The notes beneath the pieces were generated by a model. It was not told the DNA's origin, made no database searches, and saw nothing but the letters and a program-made list of their open reading frames with translations. Shown here one piece after another: positions 25,769 to 34,181 of a stretch of 64,000 bases of DNA. The DNA comes from Aminobacter aganoensis (GTDB lineage Bacteria > Pseudomonadota > Alphaproteobacteria > Rhizobiales > Rhizobiaceae): the NCBI RefSeq assembly GCF_014206975.1, contig NZ_JACHOU010000006.1, positions 62,001 to 126,000 on the forward strand, read 5' to 3'. Positions within the stretch are counted from its first letter, which is position 1. Every line of letters starts with the position of its first letter. Both the position numbers and the translations under genes were made by a program.

Positions 25769-26384
25769 CCCAGCGCGCGAGCTTCTGGACATCATCGAGG
25801 CGAAGGATGACAAGCCGCGCTCGCTGTTCCAGCGCCTGCGGCCGGCCCCGAAGAGCAGGCCGCTGGCCGCCAGGCGCAACAAGCGCGACCACAGCGGCGA
25901 CTTCGTGGTCGCCTGCCTCGGCATCACGCTCGGTCTCACCTGCGCGTTGTTCCCCTGGTACATCTTCTTTAACCAGGAGAAGTTCGGCATCCGCGCCATG
26001 AAGTTCTCGGGCGGCGGCCAGAACGAGCAGCCGATCCCGCTCGCCTTGGGCCAGCAGCCCGAGCGCGTCGGCGCGCCGATGTCGGTCGAGGACATCCCGG
26101 CGATGAAGCTCGACCTCTTCGCCACCGGTTCGCTGCGCCGCGGCAAGGACGACGAGGCCGGCGTCCCCGGTGCGGTCGAACAGCCGTTCCCCGGGCCCAA
26201 GATCGACTTCACCCTTGTCCACGTCGCCAATGGCCGCGCCATGATCCAGGACAATGCCGGCCTCTGGGTCGTGCAGCAAGGTTCGGTCCTGCCGGATTCG
26301 AGCAAGGTCGCCTCGATCGAGCAGCGCAACGGCAAGTGGGTCCTGGTCACCTCGCGCGAAGAGGTTCTCCAGGTCGCGCGCTGA
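25752..26384 (+). CDS. Uncharacterised single-pass membrane protein between fliI and flgB
   Basis: The 210-residue protein has a basic N-terminal region (about 1-48), one transmembrane segment (FVVACLGITLGLTCALFPWYIFF, about 50-72) and a periplasmic tail with a globular end (about 150-210: IDFTLVHVANGRAMIQDNAGLWVVQQGS). It starts inside fliI (17-nt overlap) and precedes flgB. Position suggests a motility role special to this bacterial group. I do not recognise a named family. Confidence 0.8.
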   Translation: MFRRNDPARELLDIIEAKDDKPRSLFQRLRPAPKSRPLAARRNKRDHSGDFVVACLGITLGLTCALFPWYIFFNQEKFGIRAMKFSGGGQNEQPIPLALGQQPERVGAPMSVEDIPAMKLDLFATGSLRRGKDDEAGVPGAVEQPFPGPKIDFTLVHVANGRAMIQDNAGLWVVQQGSVLPDSSKVASIEQRNGKWVLVTSREEVLQVAR

Positions 26385-26412
26385 CGCCGGTACGCTTGCC
26401 GTACCGCGCAAG

Positions 26413-26436
26413 GCCCGCGCAAGACTGACCCAATAG
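26413..26436 (+). promoter_or_regulatory. Candidate flagellar promoter element upstream of flgB
   Basis: GCCCGCGCAAG-N10-TAG, two changes from the consensus, placed 27 nt before the flgB ATG in the 79-bp gap after the preceding gene. Confidence 0.6.
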
Positions 26437-26463
26437 TGTCTGGAAATCTGCTCGGAGATTTCC

Positions 26464-26844
26464 ATGGACCCCGTCAATCTGTTCGATCTGGCCGCCCAGC
26501 AGGCACGCTGGCTCTCGGTGCGCCAGAACGCCATCGCCGGCAACGTCGCCAACGCCAACACGCCAGGCTACCGGACCAACGAAATCGAGCCGTTCGAGCG
26601 CGTGCTCGACCGTTCCCGCGTCGCCATGACGTCGACCCAGGCGGGCCACCTCACCGGCGGCGCCACCGAAGCCGGCTTTGCGGTGAAGCCCGAAGAGCCC
26701 AGGCACGCGGTCCTGCCCTCCGACAACACTGTCGCTATGGAAGATGAATTGATGAAGGCCGGCGAGGTCCGCCGCTCCTTCGAGCTCAACACGGCCATCG
26801 TCAAGGCGTTCCACCGCATGATCATGCTGAGCAGCAAGGGCTGA
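26464..26844 (+). CDS. flgB: Flagellar basal-body rod protein FlgB
   Basis: The 126-residue protein has the rod motif [21 protein letters not shown] near residues 20-40, standard for FlgB. It starts the flgB-flgC-fliE-flgG-flgA-flgI-motE-flgH-fliL-fliP operon and its stop overlaps the flgC ATG (TGATG). Confidence 0.95.
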   Translation: MDPVNLFDLAAQQARWLSVRQNAIAGNVANANTPGYRTNEIEPFERVLDRSRVAMTSTQAGHLTGGATEAGFAVKPEEPRHAVLPSDNTVAMEDELMKAGEVRRSFELNTAIVKAFHRMIMLSSKG

Positions 26845-27269
26845 TGGGGATGGATCCGCTCGTCGCCGCCCTCAAGGTCGCCGGCTCCGGTCTCGGAGCC
26901 CAGTCCGAACGCCTCCGCATCGTCTCGGAAAACCTCGCCAACGCGCAATCGACCGGCAACACGCCCGGTGCCGAGCCCTATCGCCGCAAGACCGTCAGCT
27001 TCGCCGCCGAGCTCGACCGCGCGACCGGCGCCTCGACCGTCGAGATCGCCGCGATCGGCCACGACCAATCCGCCTTCCCGCTGGAGTTCCAGCCGGGCAA
27101 CGAGGCGGCCGACGCCAATGGCTACGTCAAGATGCCCAACGTCAACGTCATCATCGAGATGGCCGACATGACCGAGGCCAACCGTTCCTACGAAGCCAAC
27201 CTGCAAGTCATCAAGCAGGCTCGCGACCTTATTTCCATGACCATTGATCTTATGAGGAGCCAGTCATGA
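26844..27269 (+). CDS. flgC: Flagellar basal-body rod protein FlgC
   Basis: The 141-residue protein has the N-terminal rod motif ([17 protein letters not shown]) and a C-terminal helix ending [18 protein letters not shown]. The last codon region overlaps fliE by ATGA. Confidence 0.95.
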   Translation: MGMDPLVAALKVAGSGLGAQSERLRIVSENLANAQSTGNTPGAEPYRRKTVSFAAELDRATGASTVEIAAIGHDQSAFPLEFQPGNEAADANGYVKMPNVNVIIEMADMTEANRSYEANLQVIKQARDLISMTIDLMRSQS

Positions 27270-27577
27270 TCGGCAGCATCAGCCCGCTCGGCCAACAGAT
27301 CCTGAGCAAGCCGACGAGCGTCGTTCCCGAAGCTGGCGCCGCGGCCACCGCTGGCGTCGCCTCGTCTTTTGCCGCAGCCCTTTCGGATGCAGCCGCCCAG
27401 ACCGCGGCGACCCTGCGCCAGGCCGAACAGCTGTCCATCGCCGGCCTCCAGGGCAAGGCCGACACGCGTGAGGTGGTCGATGCGGTGATGAGCGCCGAAC
27501 AGTCGCTGCAGGCGGCCATCGCCATCCGCGACAAGATCGTCACGGCCTATCTCGAAGTCAGCCGCATGGGCATCTGA
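27266..27577 (+). CDS. fliE: Flagellar hook-basal body complex protein FliE
   Basis: The 103-residue product matches FliE in length, and its C-terminal half is typical ([45 protein letters not shown]). FliE joins the MS ring to the proximal rod. ATGA overlap with flgC. Confidence 0.94.
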   Translation: MIGSISPLGQQILSKPTSVVPEAGAAATAGVASSFAAALSDAAAQTAATLRQAEQLSIAGLQGKADTREVVDAVMSAEQSLQAAIAIRDKIVTAYLEVSRMGI

Positions 27578-27588
27578 GGAACATCCCG

Positions 27589-28377
27589 ATGAAAGCACTG
27601 GCCATCGCCGCAACGGGCATGAATGCCCAGCAGACCAATCTCGAGGTGATCGCGAACAACATCGCGAACATCAACACGACCGGCTACAAGCGCGCCCGCG
27701 CCGAGTTTTCCGACCTGCTCTACCAGGTCGACCGCACCCAGGGCGTGCCCAGCCGCGCCAACTCGTCGGTCGTGCCCGAAGGGGTCAGCATCGGCCTCGG
27801 CGTCAAGACGGCGGCCGTCCGCAACGTCCACATCCAGGGCGGCCTGACCAACACCGGCAACCAGTTCGACTTGGCGCTGACCGGCCGCGGCTGGTTCCAG
27901 ATCGAGGGTGCCGACGGCCAGACGCTCTACACCCGCGCCGGCTCCTTCAACACCAATGCCACCGGCCAGCTCGTCACCGTCGACGGCTATGTCGTCAGCG
28001 GCGGCATCGCCATCCCGCCCGATGCCCTCGAAGTCATCGTCAACGACGCCGGCCAGGTCTTCTCCCGTCTCGCCAACCAGACGGCGCTGCAGCTCGAGGG
28101 CCAGCTGGAACTCGCCAACTTCGCCAACGAGGCCGGACTTGCCCCGCTCGGCGACAACCTGTTTGCCGAGACCGAGGCCTCTGGCGCCGCCGTCACGGGC
28201 CAGCCCGGCACCCCCGGCTTCGCCACCATCAAGCAGGGTTACCTCGAAAACTCCAACGTCGACCCGGTCAAGGAAATCACCGAGCTGATCTCGGCGCAGC
28301 GCGCCTACGAGATGAACTCCAAGATCATCCAGGCAGCCGACGAAATGGCCGCCGTCGTCTCCAAGAACATCCGGTGA
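27589..28377 (+). CDS. flgG: Flagellar distal rod protein FlgG
   Basis: The 262-residue protein begins [40 protein letters not shown], with the rod motif, and ends with the [34 protein letters not shown] signature. It forms the distal rod inside the P and L rings. Its TGA overlaps a GTG that likely starts flgA. Confidence 0.96.
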   Translation: MKALAIAATGMNAQQTNLEVIANNIANINTTGYKRARAEFSDLLYQVDRTQGVPSRANSSVVPEGVSIGLGVKTAAVRNVHIQGGLTNTGNQFDLALTGRGWFQIEGADGQTLYTRAGSFNTNATGQLVTVDGYVVSGGIAIPPDALEVIVNDAGQVFSRLANQTALQLEGQLELANFANEAGLAPLGDNLFAETEASGAAVTGQPGTPGFATIKQGYLENSNVDPVKEITELISAQRAYEMNSKIIQAADEMAAVVSKNIR

Positions 28378-28856
28378 TTGCAATGCGGCGACGGAACGTC
28401 CTACCTCGGCTACGCGCGGCAGTGCTCGCCTTCGCCATGCTTGGCGGCACGGCGCTGGCTGCCGAGCAGGAGGTCGTGCTCGTTCCCAACCGCGTCATCT
28501 ATCCCGGCGAGACGATCGTGCTGTCCTCGCTCAAGGAAATCACCCTCAGGCCGGGCAAGGTCCGGCCCGACTCGGTCGCCACCCTGCCCGACGAGCTCGA
28601 CGGCAGGGTTGCCAAGCGCACGCTCCTGCCCGGGCGCTACGTGCCGGTAACGGCCCTGCGCGAGGCCTGGCTCGTCGATCGCGGCGCCTCCGTCCAGGTC
28701 GTCTTCGCCGCGGCCGGCCTGACGATCTCCGCCGCCGCCGTCACCCTCGAACCGGGTGCCGCCGGCGACGTCGTCAAGGTCCGCAATCTCGACAGCGGCA
28801 AGATCTTTACTGGTGTCGTCCTGGCCGACGGCTCGATCCGCGTGGGTGCGTCATGA
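28374..28856 (+). CDS. flgA: Flagellar P-ring assembly chaperone FlgA
   Basis: The 160-residue protein has a signal peptide ([21 protein letters not shown]) and an SAF-like periplasmic domain. FlgA helps FlgI assemble into the P ring. The GTG at 28374 overlapping the flgG stop (GTGA) is preferred; ATG 28383 is an alternative three codons later. It overlaps flgI by ATGA. Confidence 0.93.
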   Translation: MIAMRRRNVLPRLRAAVLAFAMLGGTALAAEQEVVLVPNRVIYPGETIVLSSLKEITLRPGKVRPDSVATLPDELDGRVAKRTLLPGRYVPVTALREAWLVDRGASVQVVFAAAGLTISAAAVTLEPGAAGDVVKVRNLDSGKIFTGVVLADGSIRVGAS

Positions 28857-30109
28857 TCCGCAGACTGCTGCTCGCGGCGATTGCCGTTCTTGGTCTGCAG
28901 ACGGCCCATGCCGACGGCCCCGACGGTGTCCCCGCATCCCAGCTCAAGGCGCGGGGCGGCACGGCCGCCGGCGGCGGCGCGGTTGTCGAGCTCGGCGAGA
29001 ACTTCGCCATGACCGGCGACGGCGGACGGATGACCACGCTCAACAGCGGCACCGGCGCCAATCTCGTCAATGTCCGCATCAAGGACGTCGCCTCGCTTCA
29101 GGAAGCCCGCGACAACCAGCTCGTCGGCTACGGCCTCGTCATCGGCTTGAACAGCTCGGGCGACAGCCTGCGCAATTCGCCCTTCACCGAGCAGTCGATC
29201 CGCGCCATGCTGGAAAATCTCGGCATCGCCTCAGAGGATGGCCGCGCCCGCGTTCGCAACGTCGCCGCCGTCATCGTCACCGCCAACCTGCCGGCTTTCG
29301 TCCAGGCCGGCGCGCGCATCGACGTCAATGTCTCGTCCCTCGGCGATGCGTCCTCGCTCGCCGGCGGCACGCTGGTCATGACCCCGCTCAAGGCCGCCGA
29401 CGGCGAGATCTACGCGGTGGCGCAAGGCTCCATGCTCGTGGGCGGCTTCACCGCCCAGGGTGCTGCCGAGCAGGTGACCCAGGGCATCCCCACCTCCGGC
29501 CGGGTGCCCAACGGCGCCATCGTCGAGCGCGAGGTCAAGGCCCGCTTCGGCGACGAGAACATGCTGACCTTGCAGCTCTTCAATCCCGATTTCTCGACCT
29601 CCGTCCGCATCGCCGACGCCATCAACGACTACGCCCGCCACCGCTTCGGCAAGCGCGTCGCCGGCGAGCAGGATTCGCGCACCGTCTCGATCCGCAAGCC
29701 GGAGGGCATCTCGACGGCGCGCTTCTACGCCGAGCTCGAGAACCTGCTGGTCATGTCCGACACGCCTGCCCGCGTCGTCGTCGACGAGCGCACCGGCACC
29801 ATCGTCATCGGCAACGAGGTCAAGATCTCGCGCGTCGCCATCAGCCACGGCACGCTGACAGTCCGCATCACCGAGCAGCCCCGCGTCGTCCAGCCCGAGC
29901 CGTTCTCGCGCGGCGAGACCGCCGTCGAGGACTTCACCGTCATCGACGCCGAACGCCCCGGCTCCAAGCTGGCGATGCTCGAAGGCCCCGACCTGCAGAC
30001 GCTGGTCGCCGGGCTCAACCGCCTCGGCGTCAAGCCGGACGGCATCATCGCAATCCTCCAGGGCATCAAGTCGGCCGGCGCGCTCCAGGCCGACCTGGTG
30101 GTGCAGTAA
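28853..30109 (+). CDS. flgI: Flagellar P-ring protein FlgI, with N-terminal extension
   Basis: The 418-residue protein has a signal peptide (about 1-20) and, from residue 75, the conserved FlgI sequence RIKDVASLQEARDNQLVGYGLVIGL, continuing to GVKPDGIIAILQGIKSAGAL at the end. FlgI proteins are usually near 370 residues. The extra length is a glycine-rich stretch of about 54 residues between the signal peptide and the conserved start. No later start codon keeps a signal peptide, so the extension appears genuine. Confidence 0.95.
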   Translation: MIRRLLLAAIAVLGLQTAHADGPDGVPASQLKARGGTAAGGGAVVELGENFAMTGDGGRMTTLNSGTGANLVNVRIKDVASLQEARDNQLVGYGLVIGLNSSGDSLRNSPFTEQSIRAMLENLGIASEDGRARVRNVAAVIVTANLPAFVQAGARIDVNVSSLGDASSLAGGTLVMTPLKAADGEIYAVAQGSMLVGGFTAQGAAEQVTQGIPTSGRVPNGAIVEREVKARFGDENMLTLQLFNPDFSTSVRIADAINDYARHRFGKRVAGEQDSRTVSIRKPEGISTARFYAELENLLVMSDTPARVVVDERTGTIVIGNEVKISRVAISHGTLTVRITEQPRVVQPEPFSRGETAVEDFTVIDAERPGSKLAMLEGPDLQTLVAGLNRLGVKPDGIIAILQGIKSAGALQADLVVQ

Positions 30110-30114
30110 AAGCC

Positions 30115-30720
30115 ATGGCCGTGACCCGACGTTCCAGCACATCCATCGGCAGCGCGCTTGCTGCGGCAGCGCTCGCCATGGCCCTGTCCGGCAGCGCGTC
30201 CGCGCTTGCCGAGGAAGCTCCGGAAGCAGCCGCGGCCCCTCCCGTCCAGGGCGTGCCCACCCGCGTCGTCGAGCGCGAAATTCCCGCCGGGCAGCCCGCC
30301 GGCCAGATGACTGCCGCGCTCGAGCCGAGCGAGGTCGAGCGTTTCTGCTCCAACATCGCCGACGCCGCCCGCGACCGCCGCTATGCCCTCCAGGCCGAGG
30401 AGCTGAAGAAGCTCCAGGCCGAGGTCGACAAACGCATCGCCCTGCTCGAGGAGCGCAAGACCGAATACGAGACCTGGCTCAAGCGCCGCGAGGTCTTCCT
30501 CGCCCGCGCCGAGGAAGGCGTGGTCCAGATCTATTCGCGCATGAAGCCCGATGCTGCGGCCGAGCGCCTGGCGGTCATGCATGTCGATCTCGCCGCCGCC
30601 ATCCTGATGAAGCTCGACGCCCGCAAGTCGAGCGTCATCCTCAACGAAATGGAAAGCAAGTCGGCCGCCGAGCTGACCCGCATCATGGCGAGCGCCGCCC
30701 GCCGGGAAGACCCTTCATGA
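30115..30720 (+). CDS. motE: Motility protein MotE (chaperone of periplasmic MotC)
   Basis: The 201-residue protein has a signal-like N-terminus (ALAAAALAMALSGSASALA), a coiled coil (about 95-140, AEELKKLQAEVDKRIALLEERKTEYETWLKRRE) and a C-terminal MgtE-N/FliG-like part (MKPDAAAERLAVMHVDLAAAILMKLDARKSSVILNEME). Position between flgI and flgH is that of Sinorhizobium motE, whose product supports folding of MotC. The start ATG 30115 is 5 nt after flgI; the frame is open upstream but that part is a shadow. ATGA overlap with flgH. Confidence 0.9.
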   Translation: MAVTRRSSTSIGSALAAAALAMALSGSASALAEEAPEAAAAPPVQGVPTRVVEREIPAGQPAGQMTAALEPSEVERFCSNIADAARDRRYALQAEELKKLQAEVDKRIALLEERKTEYETWLKRREVFLARAEEGVVQIYSRMKPDAAAERLAVMHVDLAAAILMKLDARKSSVILNEMESKSAAELTRIMASAARREDPS

Positions 30721-31421
30721 TCAGAAAAGCCCTCCTCGCGGCCATGCTCGCCAGCCTCGCCGGCTGCGCCACCGACCTCAAGGAAATCGGCAAGGAGCCG
30801 AAGATGTCGGCCGTCGGCTCCGGCATCGAGGACGGCAGCTCGACCATGTACCGCTATCCCGAAGCGCCTACGGCTGCGCCCAAGCGTTTCTCGCTGTGGC
30901 AGGACAAGCAGAGTCGCATGTTCACCGATCCGCGCGCGCTTCAGCCGGGCGACATCCTGACCGTCAAGATCGAGATCGACGACCGGGCCCGTTTCCAGAA
31001 CGAGTCCGAGCGCAACCGCACCACCAGCCGCACGATCGGCGCCGGCCTCGACATGGAATGGGACGGCGTCGGCACTGGCGGCTCGGCCGACGGCAACGCC
31101 GGCTCCAAGTCGATCTATTCCGGCGACGGCGCCACCACGCGCTCGGAAAAGCTCAACCTGCTCGTCGCCGCCGTGGTCACCGAGGTCCTGCCCAACGGCA
31201 ACATGATGATCCGTGGCTCGCAGGAGGTCCGCGTCAACGCCGAGCTGCGCGTGCTGACCATTGCCGGCATCGTGCGTCCGTCCGACATCGGCCCGGAAAA
31301 CACCATTCCATACGAGCGCATCGCCGAGGCACGCATCTCCTATGGCGGCCGCGGCCGCATCACCGAGGTCCAGCAGCCGCCCTATGGCCAGCAGTTCCTC
31401 GACCAGGTCCTCCCGTTCTAG
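30717..31421 (+). CDS. flgH: Flagellar L-ring lipoprotein FlgH
   Basis: The 234-residue precursor has a lipobox LAGC with Cys17 and the FlgH signatures MFTDPRALQPGDILTV and GNMMIRGSQEVRVNAELRVLTIAGIVRPSDI. It forms the outer-membrane L ring. Eight nucleotides separate it from fliL. Confidence 0.95.
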   Translation: MIRKALLAAMLASLAGCATDLKEIGKEPKMSAVGSGIEDGSSTMYRYPEAPTAAPKRFSLWQDKQSRMFTDPRALQPGDILTVKIEIDDRARFQNESERNRTTSRTIGAGLDMEWDGVGTGGSADGNAGSKSIYSGDGATTRSEKLNLLVAAVVTEVLPNGNMMIRGSQEVRVNAELRVLTIAGIVRPSDIGPENTIPYERIAEARISYGGRGRITEVQQPPYGQQFLDQVLPF

Positions 31422-31429
31422 GTCAGGCC

Positions 31430-31930
31430 ATGTCAGCGATCGAACAGACCCCTGCCCCGAAATCCGGCCCCTCCTTCGTCGTCCAGGTCGGCATCCTGTT
31501 CCTGATGACCGGGGCGGCCATCGGCATGGGCTGGGTTTCCGGCGGCTATCTCTATGGCGAGGCCAAGCCCGTCGAGCAGGTTGCAGCCGAACAAGCCAAG
31601 CCCCACGCGGCGAAAGAGGGCACCGACCCTGCCGCCGCCGAAGGCGCCAGCACCCTGGTGCAGCTGCCGGCCATCACCTCCAACCTCGCAGCGCCCGACA
31701 GCATGTGGGTTCGCCTCGAACTGTCCCTGGTGCTCGACGCACCGCAGCCGCCGGACCTCGCCGAGCGCGTCCACCAGGACCTGCTCGCCTTCGTGCGCAC
31801 GCTTAGGATCCATCAGGTCCAGGGCGCCAGCGCCTTGCGCCACCTCAAGACCGACCTCGACGAGCGCGCCGCCATCCGCAGCGACGGCCACGTCAAGGAA
31901 GTGCTGATCAGAACGTTGCTGTTCGAATGA
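31430..31930 (+). CDS. fliL: Flagellar basal body-associated protein FliL
   Basis: The 166-residue protein has one transmembrane segment (FVVQVGILFLMTGAAIGMGWVSGGYL, about 16-42) and a periplasmic domain ending in VLIRTLLFE, the usual FliL topology. FliL supports stator function. It overlaps fliP by ATGA. A possible second FliL-like protein is encoded at 62703. Confidence 0.9.
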   Translation: MSAIEQTPAPKSGPSFVVQVGILFLMTGAAIGMGWVSGGYLYGEAKPVEQVAAEQAKPHAAKEGTDPAAAEGASTLVQLPAITSNLAAPDSMWVRLELSLVLDAPQPPDLAERVHQDLLAFVRTLRIHQVQGASALRHLKTDLDERAAIRSDGHVKEVLIRTLLFE

Positions 31931-32658
31931 AAAAACTCCTGGCCACCGCAGCCATCCTTGCCGGCACCGCCCTGCCCGCGAGCGCGCAGCAGCTCGACCT
32001 GAGTGCCATCGGCAATGCCGACGGCGCCACCATCGGCTACATCATCCAGATGTTCGGCCTGCTCACCGTTCTGTCGGTGGCGCCGGGCCTGCTGATCATG
32101 GTGACGAGCTTCACCCGCTTCGTCATCGCCTTTTCGATCCTGCGCACCGGCATCGGCCTGCAGTCGACGCCGGCCAACCTGATCCTGATCTCGCTGTCGC
32201 TGTTCATGACCTTCTATGTCATGGCGCCGACCTTCGATCAGGCTTGGAACAACGGCGTCAAGCCGCTGATGGACAACCAGATCAGCCAGACCGAGGCCGT
32301 CGACCGCATCTCCGATCCGTTCCGCACCTTCATGATGCACAACGTCCGCGAAAAGGACTTCAACCTCTTCGCCGACCTTGCCCGCGAGCGCGGCCAGACC
32401 GTCTCGGAAGACAAGGTCGACCTGCGCATCCTGGTCCCGGCCTTCATGATCTCCGAGATCCGCCGCGGCTTCGAGATCGGCTTCCTGATCGTGCTGCCCT
32501 TCCTCGTCATCGACCTGATCGTCGCCACCATCACCATGGCCATGGGCATGATGATGCTGCCGCCGACGGTGGTTTCGCTGCCATTCAAGATATTGTTCTT
32601 CGTCCTGATCGACGGCTGGAACCTGCTTGTCGGGTCCCTGGTGCGCTCGTTCACCTAG
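31927..32658 (+). CDS. fliP: Flagellar export gate protein FliP
   Basis: The 243-residue protein has a cleavable signal (MKKLLATAAILAGTALPASA) and the FliP signatures TSFTRFVIAFSILRTGIGLQSTP and MVSLPFKILFFVLIDGWNLLV-like end. It forms the export pore with FliQ and FliR, whose genes are 20 and 28 kb downstream. It closes the flgB operon and is followed by a strong terminator. Confidence 0.96.
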   Translation: MKKLLATAAILAGTALPASAQQLDLSAIGNADGATIGYIIQMFGLLTVLSVAPGLLIMVTSFTRFVIAFSILRTGIGLQSTPANLILISLSLFMTFYVMAPTFDQAWNNGVKPLMDNQISQTEAVDRISDPFRTFMMHNVREKDFNLFADLARERGQTVSEDKVDLRILVPAFMISEIRRGFEIGFLIVLPFLVIDLIVATITMAMGMMMLPPTVVSLPFKILFFVLIDGWNLLVGSLVRSFT

Positions 32659-32700
32659 CTTACCGCGCGCCGAAAAGGCGCGCACGGCCCGCCTACGGAC

Positions 32701-32727
32701 AACGCCCGCCTTCTCGGCGGGCGTTTT
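32701..32727 (+). terminator. Rho-independent terminator after fliP
   Basis: AACGCCCGCC-TTCTC-GGCGGGCGTT forms a perfect 10-bp stem followed by TT, closing the flgB-fliP operon before the flagellin array. Confidence 0.85.
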
Positions 32728-32759
32728 GCGTCTGCGATCAAATATCAACAATTTTAGCG

Positions 32760-32777
32760 GGTTAACGCGCATTAACC
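32760..32777. promoter_or_regulatory. Palindrome upstream of flagellin gene 1
   Basis: GGTTAA-CGCGCA-TTAACC, an 18-bp palindrome ending 14 nt before the TTTGGTAG box. The right half contains TTAACCAT, which also precedes flagellins 3 and 5. A regulator (Rem or CtrA-like) site is possible; binding is not shown by sequence alone. Confidence 0.45.
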
Positions 32778-32791
32778 ATAACATTTAGACG

Positions 32792-32930
32792 TTTGGTAGG
32801 AAGTATCGGCGAGATTGCCCGGCATGGTGGGTGACGCTCTCTGAAGCGGTCATTGGCATGATGCCTCTCCGCCATACCGGCCGATCCGGTATGTCCCTGT
32901 ACCTTGCGCATATTTAGGGGCGTATTTCCC
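32792..32930 (+). promoter_or_regulatory. Flagellin 1 leader: TTTGGTAG box and two hairpins
   Basis: TTTGGTAG at 32792-32799 marks the promoter-proximal end. Hairpin 1 at 32832-32852 (TGAC-GCT...AGC-GGTCA) and hairpin 2 at 32873-32893 (CATACCGG-CCGAT-CCGGTATG) follow. AGGGG at 32916-32920 is the ribosome site. The same layout precedes flagellins 2 to 5. Confidence 0.7.
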
Positions 32931-33917
32931 ATGTCCAGCATCAACACCAATGCATCGGCAATGACGGCGCTGCAGACCCTTGCAGCCACCAACAAGGCCC
33001 TCAACACCACCCAGGGCCGCATCGCCACGGGTCTCCGTGTCGCCGAAGCTTCCGACAATGCCGCCTACTGGTCGATCGCCACCACCATGCGTTCGGACAA
33101 CAAGGCACTCTCGACCGTTCAGGATTCGCTCGGTCTCGGCGCGTCGAAGGTCGACACCGCCTACACCGGCATGAACAAGGCCATCGACACCCTCAACGAG
33201 ATCAAGGTCAAGATCGTTGCCGCCAGCGGCGCTTCGGACGCCGACAAGGCCAAGATCGACACCGAGATCAAGGCACTGCAGAAGCAGCTGAAGGCCTATG
33301 CCGACGGTGCGACCTTCTCCGGCGCCAACATGCTTTCGGTCAACAGCGGCGCTGCCGTGGCTGCCGACGTCAAGGTCGTCTCCGCCTTCAACCGCGATGC
33401 CGCCGGCACCGCCTCGATCTCGACCATCGACATCAACGTCGAAGGCATCAAGCTCTACGAAGCCGGCGCTGGCGTCGCCACCACCGGCAAGGGCATCCTC
33501 GACTCCAACCGCACCGCCGCTGGCGTTGAAGGTGCTGCAGCCGCTCCGACGCTCGGTGCCGCTGCCGTTGCCGCCGACACCTACACGGTCGCCACCATGC
33601 AGCTGACCAACGGCACGCTGTTTGCCAGCGACACGCAGATCGGCGCCATGCTCGGCGTCGTCGAAAGCGCGCTCAAGGACATGAACACGGCTGCCACCAA
33701 TCTCGGCGCCGCCAAGAACCGCATCGAGCTGCAGAAGGCCTTCACCTCGAGCCTGATGGACTCCATCGATCGCGGTGTCGGCCAGCTCGTCGACGCCGAC
33801 ATGAACAAGGAATCGACCCGCCTGCAGGCCATCCAGGTCCAGCAGCAGCTCGGTATCCAGGCTCTGTCGATCGCCAACGGCAACTCGCAGTCGATCCTGT
33901 CGCTGTTCCGCGGCTAA
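32931..33917 (+). CDS. fla: Flagellin 1
   Basis: The 328-residue flagellin starts MSSINTNASAMTALQTLAAT and ends SIANGNSQSILSLFRG; the two ends (about 120 and 85 residues) are almost identical in flagellins 1-5 and form the D0/D1 helices. The centre (about 135-240) varies. ATG 32931 is set by the shared AGGGG leader, not by the in-frame ATG at 32904. It belongs, with flagellins 2 and 4, to the 3' class ending in Gly followed by the AACCGTTCCAGGCAAC spacer. Confidence 0.95.
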   Translation: MSSINTNASAMTALQTLAATNKALNTTQGRIATGLRVAEASDNAAYWSIATTMRSDNKALSTVQDSLGLGASKVDTAYTGMNKAIDTLNEIKVKIVAASGASDADKAKIDTEIKALQKQLKAYADGATFSGANMLSVNSGAAVAADVKVVSAFNRDAAGTASISTIDINVEGIKLYEAGAGVATTGKGILDSNRTAAGVEGAAAAPTLGAAAVAADTYTVATMQLTNGTLFASDTQIGAMLGVVESALKDMNTAATNLGAAKNRIELQKAFTSSLMDSIDRGVGQLVDADMNKESTRLQAIQVQQQLGIQALSIANGNSQSILSLFRG

Positions 33918-33950
33918 TCGAACCGTTCCAGGCAACAAGACTTCCCAAGT

Positions 33951-33985
33951 CGGGCCGCATCGCAAGATGCGGCCCGATTGCTTTT
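33951..33985 (+). terminator. Terminator after flagellin 1
   Basis: CGGGCCGCATC-GCAA-GATGCGGCCCG, an 11-bp perfect stem with tetraloop, followed by ATTGCTTTT. Confidence 0.92.
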
Positions 33986-34014
33986 GTCGGTATAAAAATA
34001 AGCGATTCCAACAA

Positions 34015-34030
34015 GTTAATTGAAATTAAC
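34015..34030. promoter_or_regulatory. Palindrome upstream of flagellin gene 2
   Basis: GTTAATT-GA-AATTAAC, a palindrome with 7-bp arms ending 15 nt before TTTGGTAG, at the same relative place as the flagellin 1 palindrome. Confidence 0.45.
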
Positions 34031-34045
34031 TACAATTGTTAGCAA

Positions 34046-34181
34046 TTTGGTAGCCACACCGAAGCTACATCTGCTGCATGGCGGATGACCTCCTAAACGG
34101 TCATGGGCATGATGCCGCTCCGTCATACCGGCCGATCCGGTATGTCCCTGTATTTTGCATTTTCCTAGGGGCGTATTTCCC
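34046..34181 (+). promoter_or_regulatory. Flagellin 2 leader: TTTGGTAG box and two hairpins
   Basis: TTTGGTAG 34046-34053; hairpin 1 ATGACC...GGTCAT at 34085-34104; hairpin 2 CATACCGG-CCGAT-CCGGTATG at 34124-34144; TAGGGG ribosome site before the start. Confidence 0.7.

Noticed and set aside
24629-26422. Long minus-strand frame opposite fliI
   Set aside because: Shadow of the ATPase gene; no start signal and no domain.
32760-34030. Classic CtrA sites (TTAA-N7-TTAA) upstream of flagellins 1 and 2
   Set aside because: The spacing between TTAA halves is 6, not 7; the sequences are better described as palindromes of unknown binding protein.
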